From: Clostridium polyendosporum
Lineage (GTDB): Bacteria; Bacillota; Clostridia; Clostridiales; Clostridiaceae
Length of the DNA: 64,000 nt
NCBI RefSeq assembly: GCF_018332455.1
Contig: NZ_BOPZ01000016.1
Span: 5,073 to 69,072 of the forward strand
Direction: 5' to 3'
The position numbers were made by a program, and so were the translations under genes. This document shows positions 45,688 to 56,028 of the stretch, piece by piece. The number at the start of each line of letters is the position of its first letter. The stretch's first letter is position 1. The notes under the pieces were generated by a model. It searched no databases, was not told the DNA's origin, and worked only from the letters and a program-made list of their open reading frames with translations.

Positions 45688-46563
45688 ATGAAAGACTTTA
45701 TCATTTTAACAGACTCTGGATGTGATTTATCTCTTCAAATGGTGAAAGAACTTAATATTTCATACATAGGATTAGTTTGTAATTTTGAAGGAAAAGAATA
45801 TATAGAAGATTGCGGCCAATCACTAGACTATAAAATATTTTACGATGCTATTAGGAATGGAGCTCTTCCTACAACTTCACAAGTTAATACCTTTAGGTTT
45901 TACGAGGAATTTGAAAAACATGTTAAAGAAGGAAAAGGCGTTCTCTATATAGCATTTTCATCAGCTTTAAGCGGAACGTATAACAGTTCCTTGGTAGCTA
46001 GAAATGATATATTAGAAAATTATCCGAATGCTGATATATCAATTATTGATACTAAAGCCGCTTCTACAGGTGTAGGACTTTTAGTTTATTATGCTGCAAA
46101 AATGAAAGCAGAAGGTAAATCAAAGGATGAAATAGTTAGTTGGATTGAAGAAAACAAACTCAATATATGTCACCTTCTTACAGTAAATGATCTTAATCAT
46201 TTAAAGAGGGGTGGAAGAATTTCTCCAACTACTGCTGCACTGGGAGGTCTCCTTAATATTAAGCCAGTATTATATGTTAATAATGAAGGACAGCTTAAAA
46301 ACTTTACAAAAGCTAAAGGAAGTAAGGGAGCTTTAAGGATCCTCTTTCAGAAGTTTGAAGATCATGTAATCAACCCTGAAAATCATGTTATTTTTATATC
46401 TCATGCTGATAACGCTAAAGGAGCTGAAACCTTAGCTAACATGATAAGAGAAAAATATCCTGTTAAAGATATTATTATAAATTATATAGGATCAGTTGTA
46501 GGTAGCCATACTGGTACAGGCTCTATAATATTTATATTTTATGGAACAAACAGGGAACCTTAA
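45688..46563 (+). CDS. DegV family fatty-acid-binding protein
   Basis: 291 aa. It begins ILTDSGCDLS with the conserved TDSGCD turn, then PTTSQVN and the characteristic RGGRIS loop (NHLKRGGRISPT). The fold binds a fatty acid in the FakB manner, so it may present acyl groups to a FakA kinase. No fakA is adjacent. AAAGGAG precedes the ATG. A dispersed element follows directly after the stop. Confidence 0.93.
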   Translation: MKDFIILTDSGCDLSLQMVKELNISYIGLVCNFEGKEYIEDCGQSLDYKIFYDAIRNGALPTTSQVNTFRFYEEFEKHVKEGKGVLYIAFSSALSGTYNSSLVARNDILENYPNADISIIDTKAASTGVGLLVYYAAKMKAEGKSKDEIVSWIEENKLNICHLLTVNDLNHLKRGGRISPTTAALGGLLNIKPVLYVNNEGQLKNFTKAKGSKGALRILFQKFEDHVINPENHVIFISHADNAKGAETLANMIREKYPVKDIIINYIGSVVGSHTGTGSIIFIFYGTNREP

Positions 46564-46636
46564 AATGAAATTAAACAAGCATAAAACCTATTTAACTTTA
46601 GTTAGATTTAGCTTTGTGAAATGACAGCAAATAAAG
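46564..46636 (+). repeat. Dispersed element copy after degV
   Basis: Begins at the degV stop codon. AAATTAAACAAGCATAAAAC, linker TTTAGTTAGATTT, second palindrome AGCTTTGTGAAA, tail ATGACAGCAAATAAAG. No obvious terminator hairpin follows. Confidence 0.85.
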
Positions 46637-46708
46637 ATATACTATATAAATTACTTTTATCATCTTCTAAGGTATAATACTATCAATTAATAAGATAAAT
46701 CAAATATA

Positions 46709-46737
46709 GGAATTCAGCTGTTTACAGGCTGAATTCC
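46709..46737 (-). terminator. sbcDC terminator
   Basis: GGAATTCAGC / GCTGAATTCC perfect stem 19 bases past the sbcC stop. Confidence 0.8.
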
Positions 46738-46755
46738 CCAATAAAGATTTAACAT

Positions 46756-49700
46756 TTAAATATTAAATTTAGCTTTACTACCTTCTCTAGCAGCGGTTAT
46801 TTCAAGTCTTACATCTATCCTCTCTCTAAGTTCTGGTACATGAGATATTATTCCCACTAACCTTCCTCCAGTTTGAAGATCTGTTAAACACTGAATAGCA
46901 TTATCCAACGATTCAGGATCTAGAGTACCAAAACCCTCATCAACAAACATTGTATCTAGAATCACTCCACCAGCATAGGACTGAATCACATCAGCTAATC
47001 CTAATGCTAGAGATAAAGAAGCCTTAAAACCTTCCCCTCCGGAGAGTGTCTTAACATGGCGGGCTTTTCCTGTATAATTATCAAAAACTTCAAGTTCTAA
47101 TCCTTCTTGTTTTCTACCTTTTCCCTTTTCTTCTTTTCTTCTAAGTATAAATCTACCGCCAGCCATCTTATATAATCTTGTGTTAGCTGCCTCAATAATT
47201 TCATCAAAATATGCTGCTAAAACATATCTTTCAAAGGTTATTCTTTCACTATTATCACCATTAGCTATTTTAGCAAGTTCAGCTATTACACTATACTTCT
47301 TTTCCTTTTCTTCCACATCATTATTTAAAGATTCTATTTTAACTAACAACTTTTTATTGTGCTCTATTCTCGAAAAAACAATTTTTTCCCTATCACTAAG
47401 TTCCTTTTCTTTTTCTTTTGTTTGTTGAAGACAGCTATTAAATTGTTCAATATCAATAACTTCTAATCCTTCTGTTTCTTTAGCTGAAGCTTTATACCTA
47501 TCTTTTAATGATTTAAGATTCTCATAATATAGTTTTATTTCAGTATCATACTTTAAAATTTCTTTCTCGCCTATATAAGAGCTGCTGTAATGATCATAAT
47601 CCATAAAACCAGAAGATTTTAGTTTTTCATTGAATCTTTCCATAGCTTTATCACGTTCAATTACTGCCTCATTTAAGTTCTGTTCTCTAACATTTAAATC
47701 TGCTTCTATTGCCGCCTTAGATGAAGAAGCTGTAGTAAAGTCCTCTTGAGCTCTCTTATATGATTCATTTATCACCTGAAGACTTTTTTCTATTTGGTAT
47801 ATTTTTTCTTTTAATAACGGTATAGAACGTATATCTTCAGGAATCTCTTTTTCTATATTAATTAAAAGATTTTCTTCTACCTTAACCTTACCGAATAAAT
47901 CTGTATATTCTTCTTCAAGTTTCTCCTGATCATTAATAAGTTTATTGATTTCATCATTAAGTTTACCTAGGTTCTCTTCCAACGTAGCCTTTTCCCTACA
48001 CTTTTTTAAAATAACATCTAGTTCTTTTTTAAGCTTATTTTCCTCTTCTCTTAATACTATACCTTTTTGCTTAATGTACATTAACTTATCATTAACATTA
48101 AGATCGAGAAAATCTTTACTCAGCAGATGATAAAGTTTTTCTTCCTGTTCCTTTGCCTTCTTATAAATTTCCTCGATTGTAGCATAAAGAGTAGAAAGAC
48201 TTATTAACTTATCATGATATTGTTGATTTAAGGTATCAAATATATCCTTTTGTATTTTTAATTCTTGCTCTGTAGGAATTCCCTCTATCATCACCGCAAT
48301 CATAGGATGTTGTTTAGAACCACAAACAGGGCACATCATTCCTTCTTCAAGATCTTTTGCTAAAAGTCCTGCCTGCCCCTTTTTAAAAGCATCATCCATA
48401 AGCTCATATTTGGACTTTTCTTCTTTATATTTTCTTTCTAAAGATAAAAATACATCTTTTTCCCTTTTATGATTTATTGAACTATTATTATAATCACTAT
48501 AATAATTAAATAGACTTATCATCTCATTAATAATATTACTTTGTCTTTCAATGCATGCTTCTATTTCCACCTTTAGAATTTCTGCTTTTTGAGATTCTTT
48601 GAAATTTCTATCTAATTCTTCAACTGCTTTTCTTGTATCATTTAAGTTATTCTTTATTAAAATCTTCTTTACTTCTTTTTGTTTAAGCTGATTTTTTAAA
48701 CCAATAATAGACTTATTCTTATCCTCATAGTCCTTAACTTTTGGTTCGAAGCTTTTTAATATAGATATCTCTTCTAGAAGCTTATTTCTTATGGGCTCCT
48801 TAGACACTTCATCCTCAAGAAGTTTCTTTGCTCGCTCTAGAATTTCACCAGCTTTAAATAGTGAAGCTTTCCCTTCTTCAAGCTGTCTTTCTCTTTCCCT
48901 TTTATTTAATATCTTCTCATTAAAATTGTCTTCTATTAACTTTACCTCAAGTGCCTTTCTTGAGAGTGCTAAAGCTTTTTCCCTTTTTATAAATTCATCT
49001 TCCCTAATTTTTTCTATATTTAACATACTTCCAAGCTTAATCTTATCCTGAAGTTTTCTATTAACTTGTTCACCTTCTAATATCCTCTTGTGAAGTATTT
49101 CTTGTTCTGCTTTAACCTTTTCTAATTGATCCTTTATTTTAAAAAGCCTCATTTCATCATATCCTATGAAATTACTTGTTTGTTCTATGATAGCTGTTAT
49201 ATTAATATTTTCAGCATTTATACTGTGAAAAAGAATCTCATCCTCCCCACACTCTATATGCTTTATATGAGTATTCCTTTGAGTAATAATATCTGAAATT
49301 TTTCCATAAATCTTTTTTCTCTGAGAATCTAGTTGATTTTGTATTTCTAAAAAATCCTGTGTACCAAATATTTTTCTGAATATAGCTTCTCGCTCAACAC
49401 TCTCTGCTTCCAACAACTTTCTAAATTCCCCCTGAGGAAGCATAACTATTTGTTTAAATTGTTGTTTATTTATACCAAGTATTTCAATAATCTTTTCATC
49501 AACGTTATTAACCTTAGTTATTACATTTCCTAATGGAAGTATCAACTCAGCTTCTGCAGTTTTTAATGTGTATCCATCTCCTCTTGCCTTTTTTCTCATT
49601 TGTTGAGGAACCCTCTTTATCTTGTAGAACTTTCCTCGAAGTTCAAATTTCAATTCAACAAAGGTAATCTGATCATCAGAAGCAAAATCACTTCTTAAAC

Positions 49701-49893
49701 TGTCCTTATCTCTACTACTGCCGGATGCTTCTCCGTATAATGCAAAACTTATAGCATCAAATATTGTTGTTTTCCCTGCACCTGTAGGACCAGTTACTAA
49801 AAATATGTTTCTATCACCTAGAGCATTAAAGTCTATAACTTCAACTCCAGCATAAGGTCCAAAGGCTGCCATTGTAAGCTCTACTGGTCTCAT
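46756..49893 (-). CDS. sbcC: Exonuclease SbcCD subunit C (Rad50-like)
   Basis: 1045 aa SMC-like ATPase. Walker A (GPTGAGKTTIFDAIS) is near residue 36. A long coiled coil is broken by the zinc hook MCPVCGSKQHP around residue 520, and the signature LSGGEGFKASLSLALG and Walker B VDEGFGTLDPES lie near the C-terminus. It forms with SbcD an ATP-dependent double-strand exonuclease/endonuclease that opens hairpins and palindromes. That may be relevant in a genome with many palindromic repeats. Confidence 0.96.
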   Translation of the reverse strand: MRPVELTMAAFGPYAGVEVIDFNALGDRNIFLVTGPTGAGKTTIFDAISFALYGEASGSSRDKDSLRSDFASDDQITFVELKFELRGKFYKIKRVPQQMRKKARGDGYTLKTAEAELILPLGNVITKVNNVDEKIIEILGINKQQFKQIVMLPQGEFRKLLEAESVEREAIFRKIFGTQDFLEIQNQLDSQRKKIYGKISDIITQRNTHIKHIECGEDEILFHSINAENINITAIIEQTSNFIGYDEMRLFKIKDQLEKVKAEQEILHKRILEGEQVNRKLQDKIKLGSMLNIEKIREDEFIKREKALALSRKALEVKLIEDNFNEKILNKRERERQLEEGKASLFKAGEILERAKKLLEDEVSKEPIRNKLLEEISILKSFEPKVKDYEDKNKSIIGLKNQLKQKEVKKILIKNNLNDTRKAVEELDRNFKESQKAEILKVEIEACIERQSNIINEMISLFNYYSDYNNSSINHKREKDVFLSLERKYKEEKSKYELMDDAFKKGQAGLLAKDLEEGMMCPVCGSKQHPMIAVMIEGIPTEQELKIQKDIFDTLNQQYHDKLISLSTLYATIEEIYKKAKEQEEKLYHLLSKDFLDLNVNDKLMYIKQKGIVLREEENKLKKELDVILKKCREKATLEENLGKLNDEINKLINDQEKLEEEYTDLFGKVKVEENLLINIEKEIPEDIRSIPLLKEKIYQIEKSLQVINESYKRAQEDFTTASSSKAAIEADLNVREQNLNEAVIERDKAMERFNEKLKSSGFMDYDHYSSSYIGEKEILKYDTEIKLYYENLKSLKDRYKASAKETEGLEVIDIEQFNSCLQQTKEKEKELSDREKIVFSRIEHNKKLLVKIESLNNDVEEKEKKYSVIAELAKIANGDNSERITFERYVLAAYFDEIIEAANTRLYKMAGGRFILRRKEEKGKGRKQEGLELEVFDNYTGKARHVKTLSGGEGFKASLSLALGLADVIQSYAGGVILDTMFVDEGFGTLDPESLDNAIQCLTDLQTGGRLVGIISHVPELRERIDVRLEITAAREGSKAKFNI

Positions 49894-49895
49894 CT

Positions 49896-51107
49896 CTACC
49901 TCCCCTCTCTTTCTACATCCTCTATAACATCCCTTATAAAATCAAGCTTTTCTTCAGTAATCTCATTAGGTGAAATAGCTTTATAGAATTCTTTGAAAAG
50001 ATCAATTTTACTCTTGGTTTTATATCCATTCCCAGCTGAGGTTTTACTTTCCTCCTTTTTCCTAGAATTTTCTCTATTTAGCCCCATTATATTAGGATAA
50101 ACTGCTCTAAGTTTTGATATAGGATCTATAAGTTCTCCCTCATCTGTCAATATAGCAAAAATATAATCTTCTACATTAGCCCCATTATAAACTTCTTGCT
50201 TTATAAGTTCATTTAAAGGCCCTCTTATAACTCTCATATCTCTTATTGGATAGAACTCTTTAATCTCTACATCCACTGCTCCTTTTTCATCTACATTTAC
50301 TATTGTTACACCTTTTCTTTGACGTATCTCAGAAAAAGAATACTTTAGCAGTGAACCTGAATATCTTATCCTATCTGATCCTACTTTCTGAGGACCATGA
50401 AGATGACCTAAAGCTGTATATGTAAAGCCTTCAAATAACTTTCCACTTATTAAATCTGTTCCTCCTATTGTTAGTGGCCTTTCTGAATCTGACACCTCAA
50501 GACCAGCTCTCTTTTTATATTCCTGTCCAATGTCATCTATAGCCACTTCCTCCTCATCACCCATAAAAGAAACATAACCATGAGCTACAATTACATTTCT
50601 ATCTCCATAATTCATCTTACTTTTTACTTCTTCTAAGAGCTTTCTCATAGCATCATCATGAGTCCGTATATTACAATCCTGATACATCTCTCTTAATTCA
50701 GCAGGATCAGCATAAGGAATTAGAAAGAAATTCACCTTTCCGTAGTCATCCTCCAGTATAACTTTTTTAAACTCCTTGCTTAACGCTCCTTGTATGTGTA
50801 GCCCATTCCTAGTTAAAATACTAGATGCAAAGGATAACCTTTCAGCACTATCATGATTACCTGCTATAGTTAATATAGGAGTTTTAAGATCTAAAAGTAC
50901 TTTGGTAAAAATTATATCTAAAAGCTCAACTGCCTCTACTGACGGCACCGATCTATCGTAAATATCTCCAGCTATGATTAAAGCATCTGGTTTTTCTTCC
51001 TGTATTAGTTCTACAAGCTGCTCTAATATAAACTTTTGATCTTCAATCATACTAATTTCATTAACTATTTTTCCTATATGCCAATCTCCCGTGTGAATAA
51101 ACTTCAA
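49896..51107 (-). CDS. sbcD: Exonuclease SbcCD subunit D (Mre11-like)
   Basis: 403 aa metallophosphoesterase. GDWHIGK at 7-13, GDIYDRSVPS, GNHDS and the VAHGYVS histidine motif supply the two-metal nuclease site. The gene ends two bases before the sbcC ATG, so the two are tightly co-translated. The C-terminal region (about 330-403) is the coiled-coil contact with SbcC. Confidence 0.96.
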   Translation of the reverse strand: MKFIHTGDWHIGKIVNEISMIEDQKFILEQLVELIQEEKPDALIIAGDIYDRSVPSVEAVELLDIIFTKVLLDLKTPILTIAGNHDSAERLSFASSILTRNGLHIQGALSKEFKKVILEDDYGKVNFFLIPYADPAELREMYQDCNIRTHDDAMRKLLEEVKSKMNYGDRNVIVAHGYVSFMGDEEEVAIDDIGQEYKKRAGLEVSDSERPLTIGGTDLISGKLFEGFTYTALGHLHGPQKVGSDRIRYSGSLLKYSFSEIRQRKGVTIVNVDEKGAVDVEIKEFYPIRDMRVIRGPLNELIKQEVYNGANVEDYIFAILTDEGELIDPISKLRAVYPNIMGLNRENSRKKEESKTSAGNGYKTKSKIDLFKEFYKAISPNEITEEKLDFIRDVIEDVEREGR

Positions 51108-51307
51108 TAAAAATCACCTCCAACAACGTATACTTACTATTTCTACATCTAATTTAATTCCCCTTCAAAGAATCTATAAGCTTTATTGTAATCTTAACAA
51201 TACAATGTTTCTTTATAAATACACAAGAATAAATACTATAATTTTTATCTTAATTATTAACTTATCTATCTATATATTAAAAAATCTCTCTTATAAATGA
51301 AAATAAA

Positions 51308-51328
51308 CCTATGGCATAAATCCATAAG
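51308..51328 (-). terminator. Hairpin after a dispersed element
   Basis: CTTATGG / CCATAGG stem and T-rich run on the minus strand, right after the 51332 element. Confidence 0.6.
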
Positions 51329-51331
51329 TTA

Positions 51332-51405
51332 CTTACTTTCTGTCATTTAACAAAGTACAATCTGACTCAAATTTACTAGGTTTGATATCTACTCAGATTT
51401 ATTAG
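51332..51405 (-). repeat. Dispersed element, distal tandem copy after nitR
   Basis: Linker GAGTCAGATTG, second palindrome TACTTTGTTAAA, tail ATGACAGAAAGTAAG. The first hairpin is imperfect (GAGTAGATATCAAACCTAG). Confidence 0.75.
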
Positions 51406-51489
51406 CATATTATAAAAAATTCCCTAGCAGGGACTCTTAATAGAGTTATCTATAAATTGCAAACTTTATAATTTCCTATAAAGTAAAAA

Positions 51490-51519
51490 AGACACTATGA
51501 GTGGTATTTCATATTGTCT
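51490..51519 (-). terminator. nitR terminator
   Basis: AGACAATATGA / TCATAGTGTCT near-perfect stem then TTTTTTAC on the minus strand. It directly follows the proximal element. Confidence 0.85.
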
Positions 51520-51592
51520 TCGCTATTTGCTGTCATTTCATAAAGTGACTTCTTACTAAAAATGAATAGGTTCAATACCTATTCATTTTTAT
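51520..51592 (-). repeat. Dispersed element, proximal tandem copy after nitR
   Basis: Starts at the nitR stop codon. AAATGAATAGG / CCTATTCATTT first hairpin, linker TTAGTAAGAAG, second palindrome TCACTTTATGAAA, tail ATGACAGCAAATAGCG, then a terminator. It is one of the best-preserved copies. Confidence 0.85.
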
Positions 51593-52171
51593 TTAACCAT
51601 ATAATTTTAAAATGCTCTTTGCAACTTCAAGCATAGGTAATTTCTTATCCATACTATCCTTTTGGATTTTTCTATAAGCCTCATTTTCCTCAAGATTATA
51701 TGCTTTCATAAGAAGCATTTTTGCCTTATCTATAATTAATTTCTGTTGTATACTTCTTCCGTTAGATTCTTTGCTAGTCTTACTAGCCTTTCTACTTTCA
51801 GTGATCTGTTGAAAAACTTGGTTTACTAAATTTAAGAACCCACTTGGCTTTATAGGTTTTTGCATACATACTATGCCCATTTTTTCTGTCCAGTTTGAGA
51901 TTAAATTGTATTGTGCTGAACTACATAATAGTATCACTTTGCTTATTGCTTCACCACTTAATATTTTTGCCACTTCTGCTCCATTTGTATCTGTTAATTC
52001 ATAATTAATTATAACTAATTCCGGTCTTGTTAGCCTACATTTTCTTATAAGCATACTTCCGGAAGTGCAGATGCCATCTACATTAAAACCCCTCTGAAGA
52101 AGAAGACTCTTAATTTGTCCGCCTGCTTTTAATGTACTTGAACCTAATAAAATTCTATAATTATTCAGCAT
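51593..52171 (-). CDS. nitR: ANTAR-domain response-regulator-like antiterminator
   Basis: 192 aa. The N-terminal receiver-like domain (about 1-115, NYRILLGSS...VIINYELTDTNGAEV) lacks a clean phospho-acceptor arrangement. A coiled linker leads to the C-terminal ANTAR domain (about 130-188, with KAKMLLMKAYNLEENEAYRKIQKDSMDKK). ANTAR proteins bind tandem hairpins and prevent termination. Downstream of glnA it corresponds to the NitR regulators of clostridial nitrogen genes. Two dispersed elements follow. Confidence 0.87.
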   Translation of the reverse strand: MLNNYRILLGSSTLKAGGQIKSLLLQRGFNVDGICTSGSMLIRKCRLTRPELVIINYELTDTNGAEVAKILSGEAISKVILLCSSAQYNLISNWTEKMGIVCMQKPIKPSGFLNLVNQVFQQITESRKASKTSKESNGRSIQQKLIIDKAKMLLMKAYNLEENEAYRKIQKDSMDKKLPMLEVAKSILKLYG

Positions 52172-52287
52172 GCACTTCCCCCCAAAGTATTATTATAGTT
52201 AAATAAGTTCTTAATTCACAATTTTAGAAATTGTATTGAAATTAACTACTCTATTCTGAGATTCATCAAGGATAAATATTTTTAGTT

Positions 52288-53616
52288 TTAAAATTTACTT
52301 AAATATTGTTCAACTTCCCACTGATGAACCCTAGTTCTATATTCATCCCACTCAAGAGTCTTAGCTTCTATATAAACATGAGAAGCATGCTCTCCTAATG
52401 TAGCTTTTACAAATTTATCTTTCTTTAATTCTTCAATAGCGTCATATAGGTTAGCTGGCAAACTTTCTACTCCAGCTGCATCTCTTTCTTCTTCAGTCAT
52501 AGCAAATATATTTCCCTCAATACTTGGAGGAGGAGTTGCACCTCTCTTTATACCATCAAGTCCTGCTGCTAGACATATTGCTAATGTAATGTATGGGTTA
52601 CATGATGGATCAGGATTTCTTAACTCTACTCTTGTAGATTCGCCTCTAGCCATAGGTATTCTTATAAGAGGGCTTCTATTCTTAGCTGACCACGCTACGT
52701 GAACAGGAGCTTCATATCCTGGTACTAATCTCTTATATGAATTTACTAGTGGATTTGTTATAGCGGCCATACCTTTTACATGCTCTAATACACCAGCAAT
52801 AAAACTGTACGCAATTGAACTTAGTCCTAATTCATCTGATGGATCATGGAATGCATTTTCTCCATCCCTTGACAGTGACATATTAACATGCATTCCCGAA
52901 CCACTTATTCCAAATATAGGTTTAGGCATAAATGTAGCATGCAAGCCATGAGCTTGAGCTATAGTCTTTACTACAGACTTAAATGTCATAATATTGTCCG
53001 CTGCCTTTAAAGCATCATCATACTTAAAGTCTATTTCATGTTGACCTGCTGCGACTTCATGATGTGAGGCTTCTATTTCAAATCCCATTTTTTCAAGAGC
53101 TATACACATATCTCTTCTTGCTTCTTCACCTAAGTCTATATGTCCTAGGTCAAAGTATCCTGCATTGTCATGAGTTATAGTTGTCGGATTTCCTTCACCA
53201 TCAGTGTGGAATAAAAAGAATTCACACTCTGGTCCAACATTAAAAGTGTACCCCATATCTTTGGCTTCTTTTAGAACTTTTCTAAGAATATATCTTGGAT
53301 CGCCTTCAAATGGTTTTCCATCTGCTGTATAAACATCACAAATAATTCTTGCAATATTTCCGTCTGGAGTTGACCATGGAAGAATCTCAAATGTATCTAC
53401 ATCTGGAGCTAAATACATATCTGATTCTTCAATTCTTACAAATCCTTCTATAGATGAACCATCAAAAAAACATTCATTATTCAATGCCTTCTCAATTTGT
53501 CTTGATGTTATGGCAACATTTTTCATTGTACCGAATATATCTGTGAATTGTAGTCTTATAAATCTAACATCATTTTCTTCTACCAGTCTTATAATATCTT
53601 CCTTTGAGTATGTCAT
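52288..53616 (-). CDS. glnA: Glutamine synthetase, type I alpha
   Basis: 442 aa, the Firmicute GSI-alpha length without the adenylylation insert. [18 protein letters not shown] near residue 50 and GPECEFFLF carry metal-ligand residues. [13 protein letters not shown] and MHVNMS hold the catalytic histidine and Glu flap, and the C-terminal SNPYITLA-like region is present. Nitrogen control is probably by the downstream ANTAR protein. AAAGGAGG precedes the ATG, and the leader is 80-90 bases. Confidence 0.97.
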   Translation of the reverse strand: MTYSKEDIIRLVEENDVRFIRLQFTDIFGTMKNVAITSRQIEKALNNECFFDGSSIEGFVRIEESDMYLAPDVDTFEILPWSTPDGNIARIICDVYTADGKPFEGDPRYILRKVLKEAKDMGYTFNVGPECEFFLFHTDGEGNPTTITHDNAGYFDLGHIDLGEEARRDMCIALEKMGFEIEASHHEVAAGQHEIDFKYDDALKAADNIMTFKSVVKTIAQAHGLHATFMPKPIFGISGSGMHVNMSLSRDGENAFHDPSDELGLSSIAYSFIAGVLEHVKGMAAITNPLVNSYKRLVPGYEAPVHVAWSAKNRSPLIRIPMARGESTRVELRNPDPSCNPYITLAICLAAGLDGIKRGATPPPSIEGNIFAMTEEERDAAGVESLPANLYDAIEELKKDKFVKATLGEHASHVYIEAKTLEWDEYRTRVHQWEVEQYLSKF

Positions 53617-53688
53617 AATAAGTACCTCCTTTTATTTTAGGTATATACCATTGTTGGATAATATATGTATTAACCAAATCCCTATTTC

Positions 53689-53694
53689 ATTGTA
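53689..53694 (-). promoter_or_regulatory. Extended -10 of the glnA promoter
   Basis: TGCTACAAT (extended -10) on the minus strand, about 75 bases before the glnA ATG. The -35 is weak, which would suit activator or antitermination control. Confidence 0.4.
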
Positions 53695-53722
53695 GCATAT
53701 CTTAAAATAAAAAAATAAGGCA

Positions 53723-53754
53723 TTCTATAAAGGAGTTATAACTCCTTTATAGAA
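53723..53754 (-). terminator. pepT terminator
   Basis: TTCTATAAAGGAGT / ACTCCTTTATAGAA perfect 14-bp stem and then CTTATTTTTTTATT on the minus strand. Confidence 0.9.
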
Positions 53755-53893
53755 CACCATCGTTCCAAACAATTATTTAAATAGTTAACTTATATTAATT
53801 ATATTATTCGTTACGTGTCTCTTTGTCAACTATAAATGTAAAAAAATTATGATTTTTATATAGTTTTGGCAAGTTTATTTTACATTTTATATA

Positions 53894-55117
53894 CTATATA
53901 GCATAACTAGATATTATATTAAGTATTACTTCTACAGATTTGTTCATAGACTCAATTGGTATATATTCATACTTTCCATGGAAGTTCTCCCCACCAGCAA
54001 ATATATTTGGTGTAGGAAGTCCCATAAACGAAAGTCTCGCACCATCTGTACCGCCCCTAATAGGTTTAACCTTAGGTTTTACTCCCGCTGTTTTCATTGC
54101 TCTTATAGCAGTTTCAACCATATGCATAACCGGTTCTATCTTTTCCTTCATATTCTTATATTGTTCTTTTATTGTTATGTCAACAGTTCCTTCACCATAC
54201 TTTTTATTTAGAACATCTTGAATTTCCTTAAATTTGCCTTTTCTTTTACTAAAATTATCTTCGAAAAAGTCTCTTATAATGAAAGACATAAATGTCTCTT
54301 CTACACTACCCTTAATATCAGTTAGATGAAAGAAACCTTCATAATTCTCTGTCTTTTCTGGTACCTCATCTGAAGGAAGCATGCTTAAAAATTCATTTGC
54401 TACTAACATTGAATTAATCATCTTATTCTTTGCATATCCAGGATGAACATTTCTTCCACTAATTTTAACTTTTGCACCTGCAGCGTTAAAATTTTCGTAT
54501 TCTAACTCACCTATAGCTCCTCCGTCTATAGTGTATGCAAAGTCAGCACCAAAGTATTTTACATCAAAGTGATTTGCACCCTCACCAATTTCCTCATCTG
54601 GAGTAAAAGCTACTCTTACCTTACCATGCTTAATCTCTGGATGTCTCTTAAGGTACTCAATAGCAGTTATGATTTCTGCTATTCCTGCCTTATCATCTGC
54701 ACCTAAAAGAGTAGTTCCATCCGTGGTTATCAAAGTATTTCCCTTATATTGCAAAACTTCTGGAAATTGTTTTGGTGAAAGTATAACATTTAAATTTTTA
54801 TTTAACACTATATCTCCACCCTGATAATTATGAAATATTTGAGGATTAACATTTTCTCCGCTCATGTCTGGTGAAGTATCCATATGAGCTATAAATCCTA
54901 TAACTGGAGTCTTTTTATCTAAATTAGATGGTAATGTTGCATAAACATATCCATATTCACTTACAACAACCTCTTGAAGTCCTATTTTGTTAAGTTCCTC
55001 TTCTAGAATATTTGCTAAAGCAAGTTGGCCTTTAGTACTTGGAGTGATACCTGTAGTTTCATCTGATTGAGTGTTTACTTTGATGTATCTTAAAAACCGT
55101 TCTACTAATGCAGTCAT
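53894..55117 (-). CDS. pepT: Peptidase T (tripeptide aminopeptidase)
   Basis: 407 aa zinc peptidase of M20. It has [11 protein letters not shown] (metal His and Asp), [26 protein letters not shown] (catalytic Glu pair) and [17 protein letters not shown] near the end. It removes the N-terminal residue from tripeptides. AAAGGAG precedes the ATG. It follows the DUF1189 gene at 16 bases and may be co-transcribed with it. Confidence 0.95.
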   Translation of the reverse strand: MTALVERFLRYIKVNTQSDETTGITPSTKGQLALANILEEELNKIGLQEVVVSEYGYVYATLPSNLDKKTPVIGFIAHMDTSPDMSGENVNPQIFHNYQGGDIVLNKNLNVILSPKQFPEVLQYKGNTLITTDGTTLLGADDKAGIAEIITAIEYLKRHPEIKHGKVRVAFTPDEEIGEGANHFDVKYFGADFAYTIDGGAIGELEYENFNAAGAKVKISGRNVHPGYAKNKMINSMLVANEFLSMLPSDEVPEKTENYEGFFHLTDIKGSVEETFMSFIIRDFFEDNFSKRKGKFKEIQDVLNKKYGEGTVDITIKEQYKNMKEKIEPVMHMVETAIRAMKTAGVKPKVKPIRGGTDGARLSFMGLPTPNIFAGGENFHGKYEYIPIESMNKSVEVILNIISSYAI

Positions 55118-55133
55118 AAAAATTCTCCTTTTC

Positions 55134-55949
55134 TTAAAATTCTCTAAAATCTTCTACAGCTTCATTATGATCTTTTATAATCTTAATTACAAATATCATG
55201 TAAATAGTTGCACCAAGAATATATATTTTATAAAAATGAGGTACTGATAATGCTAAAGAACTTCTTATCACATCTACTATAGTTGGAAGAGTAAGAGCAT
55301 ATATTGAAAGTTTATAGGTATTTGAAAACTTCAATTTAACTTTCATAAATGCACTTATTAATAAAGCAAAGACTCCTACTATTAAACCAGAAAACATATG
55401 GCCTAAGAACATACCTACTATTAAGAATAATACAATAAAGATAGATACCCACTTAAGTGCATTAATCAAACTTATAGCACTACTCTTATTAAACTCAAGA
55501 TTACCTAAATCACTATATTTTATCTCCTGGTTTTCGCGAAACTGTTGACTTATAATCATCTTGTCTTTAAAAATAAACATTACATTTCCTTTATTATTAG
55601 TATCATATGCTTTTAAAGAAGTATTATCAAATTCACTTGCTTTTTTTGTAGTATCTATAAAAATAAAATTTCCTTCATCACTAAAGATATAAGGACTCTT
55701 TGATATATATAATTCTCCATTCTTTAAGTAAAAATCAATATTATTTTTTTGAAGTTCCTGAGAAGCTTTATTTAATTCATAATTATAATCATATATTGGT
55801 CTTATGCTTTTTATAGTACCTAAAAGTAAAGACATAAAAAGAAGGTATAAAATAGCTCTTCCTACAGACTCTTTGTTAAAATTAATGTAATATTTTACGT
55901 CTATGATAGCCTTTATAAACTGCCTAAAAAAATTATTGTCTTTTTTCAT
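55134..55949 (-). CDS. DUF1189 family membrane protein
   Basis: 271 aa from the ATG at 55949 (GGGGG upstream). One N-terminal membrane segment ([15 protein letters not shown]) precedes an external domain of about 120 residues. Three or more further segments follow. It is a paralogue of the 56029 gene, sharing YLLxxxLLLGxIxxIRPxYDY and FIDTT/LIDTTGN. Its function is unknown. The pair probably arose by tandem duplication. Confidence 0.85.
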   Translation of the reverse strand: MKKDNNFFRQFIKAIIDVKYYINFNKESVGRAILYLLFMSLLLGTIKSIRPIYDYNYELNKASQELQKNNIDFYLKNGELYISKSPYIFSDEGNFIFIDTTKKASEFDNTSLKAYDTNNKGNVMFIFKDKMIISQQFRENQEIKYSDLGNLEFNKSSAISLINALKWVSIFIVLFLIVGMFLGHMFSGLIVGVFALLISAFMKVKLKFSNTYKLSIYALTLPTIVDVIRSSLALSVPHFYKIYILGATIYMIFVIKIIKDHNEAVEDFREF

Positions 55950-56028
55950 AATAATCCCCCTTATCAATTTACATTATATAGAAATTATACTATATCAAAT
56001 AAACAAAAAGAATAGCCTCCTTAAATAG

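Larger units (their letters stand above)
51108..51592. other. Intergenic region with two dispersed elements
   Basis: 485 bases between nitR and sbcD. It holds two minus-strand copies of the dispersed element in tandem, each followed by a terminator-like hairpin, then the sbcD promoter region. I see no gene. Confidence 0.6.

Noticed and set aside
53617-53700. ANTAR target hairpins in the glnA leader
   Set aside because: Only one weak hairpin. Its loop ACATAT lacks the G at position 4.
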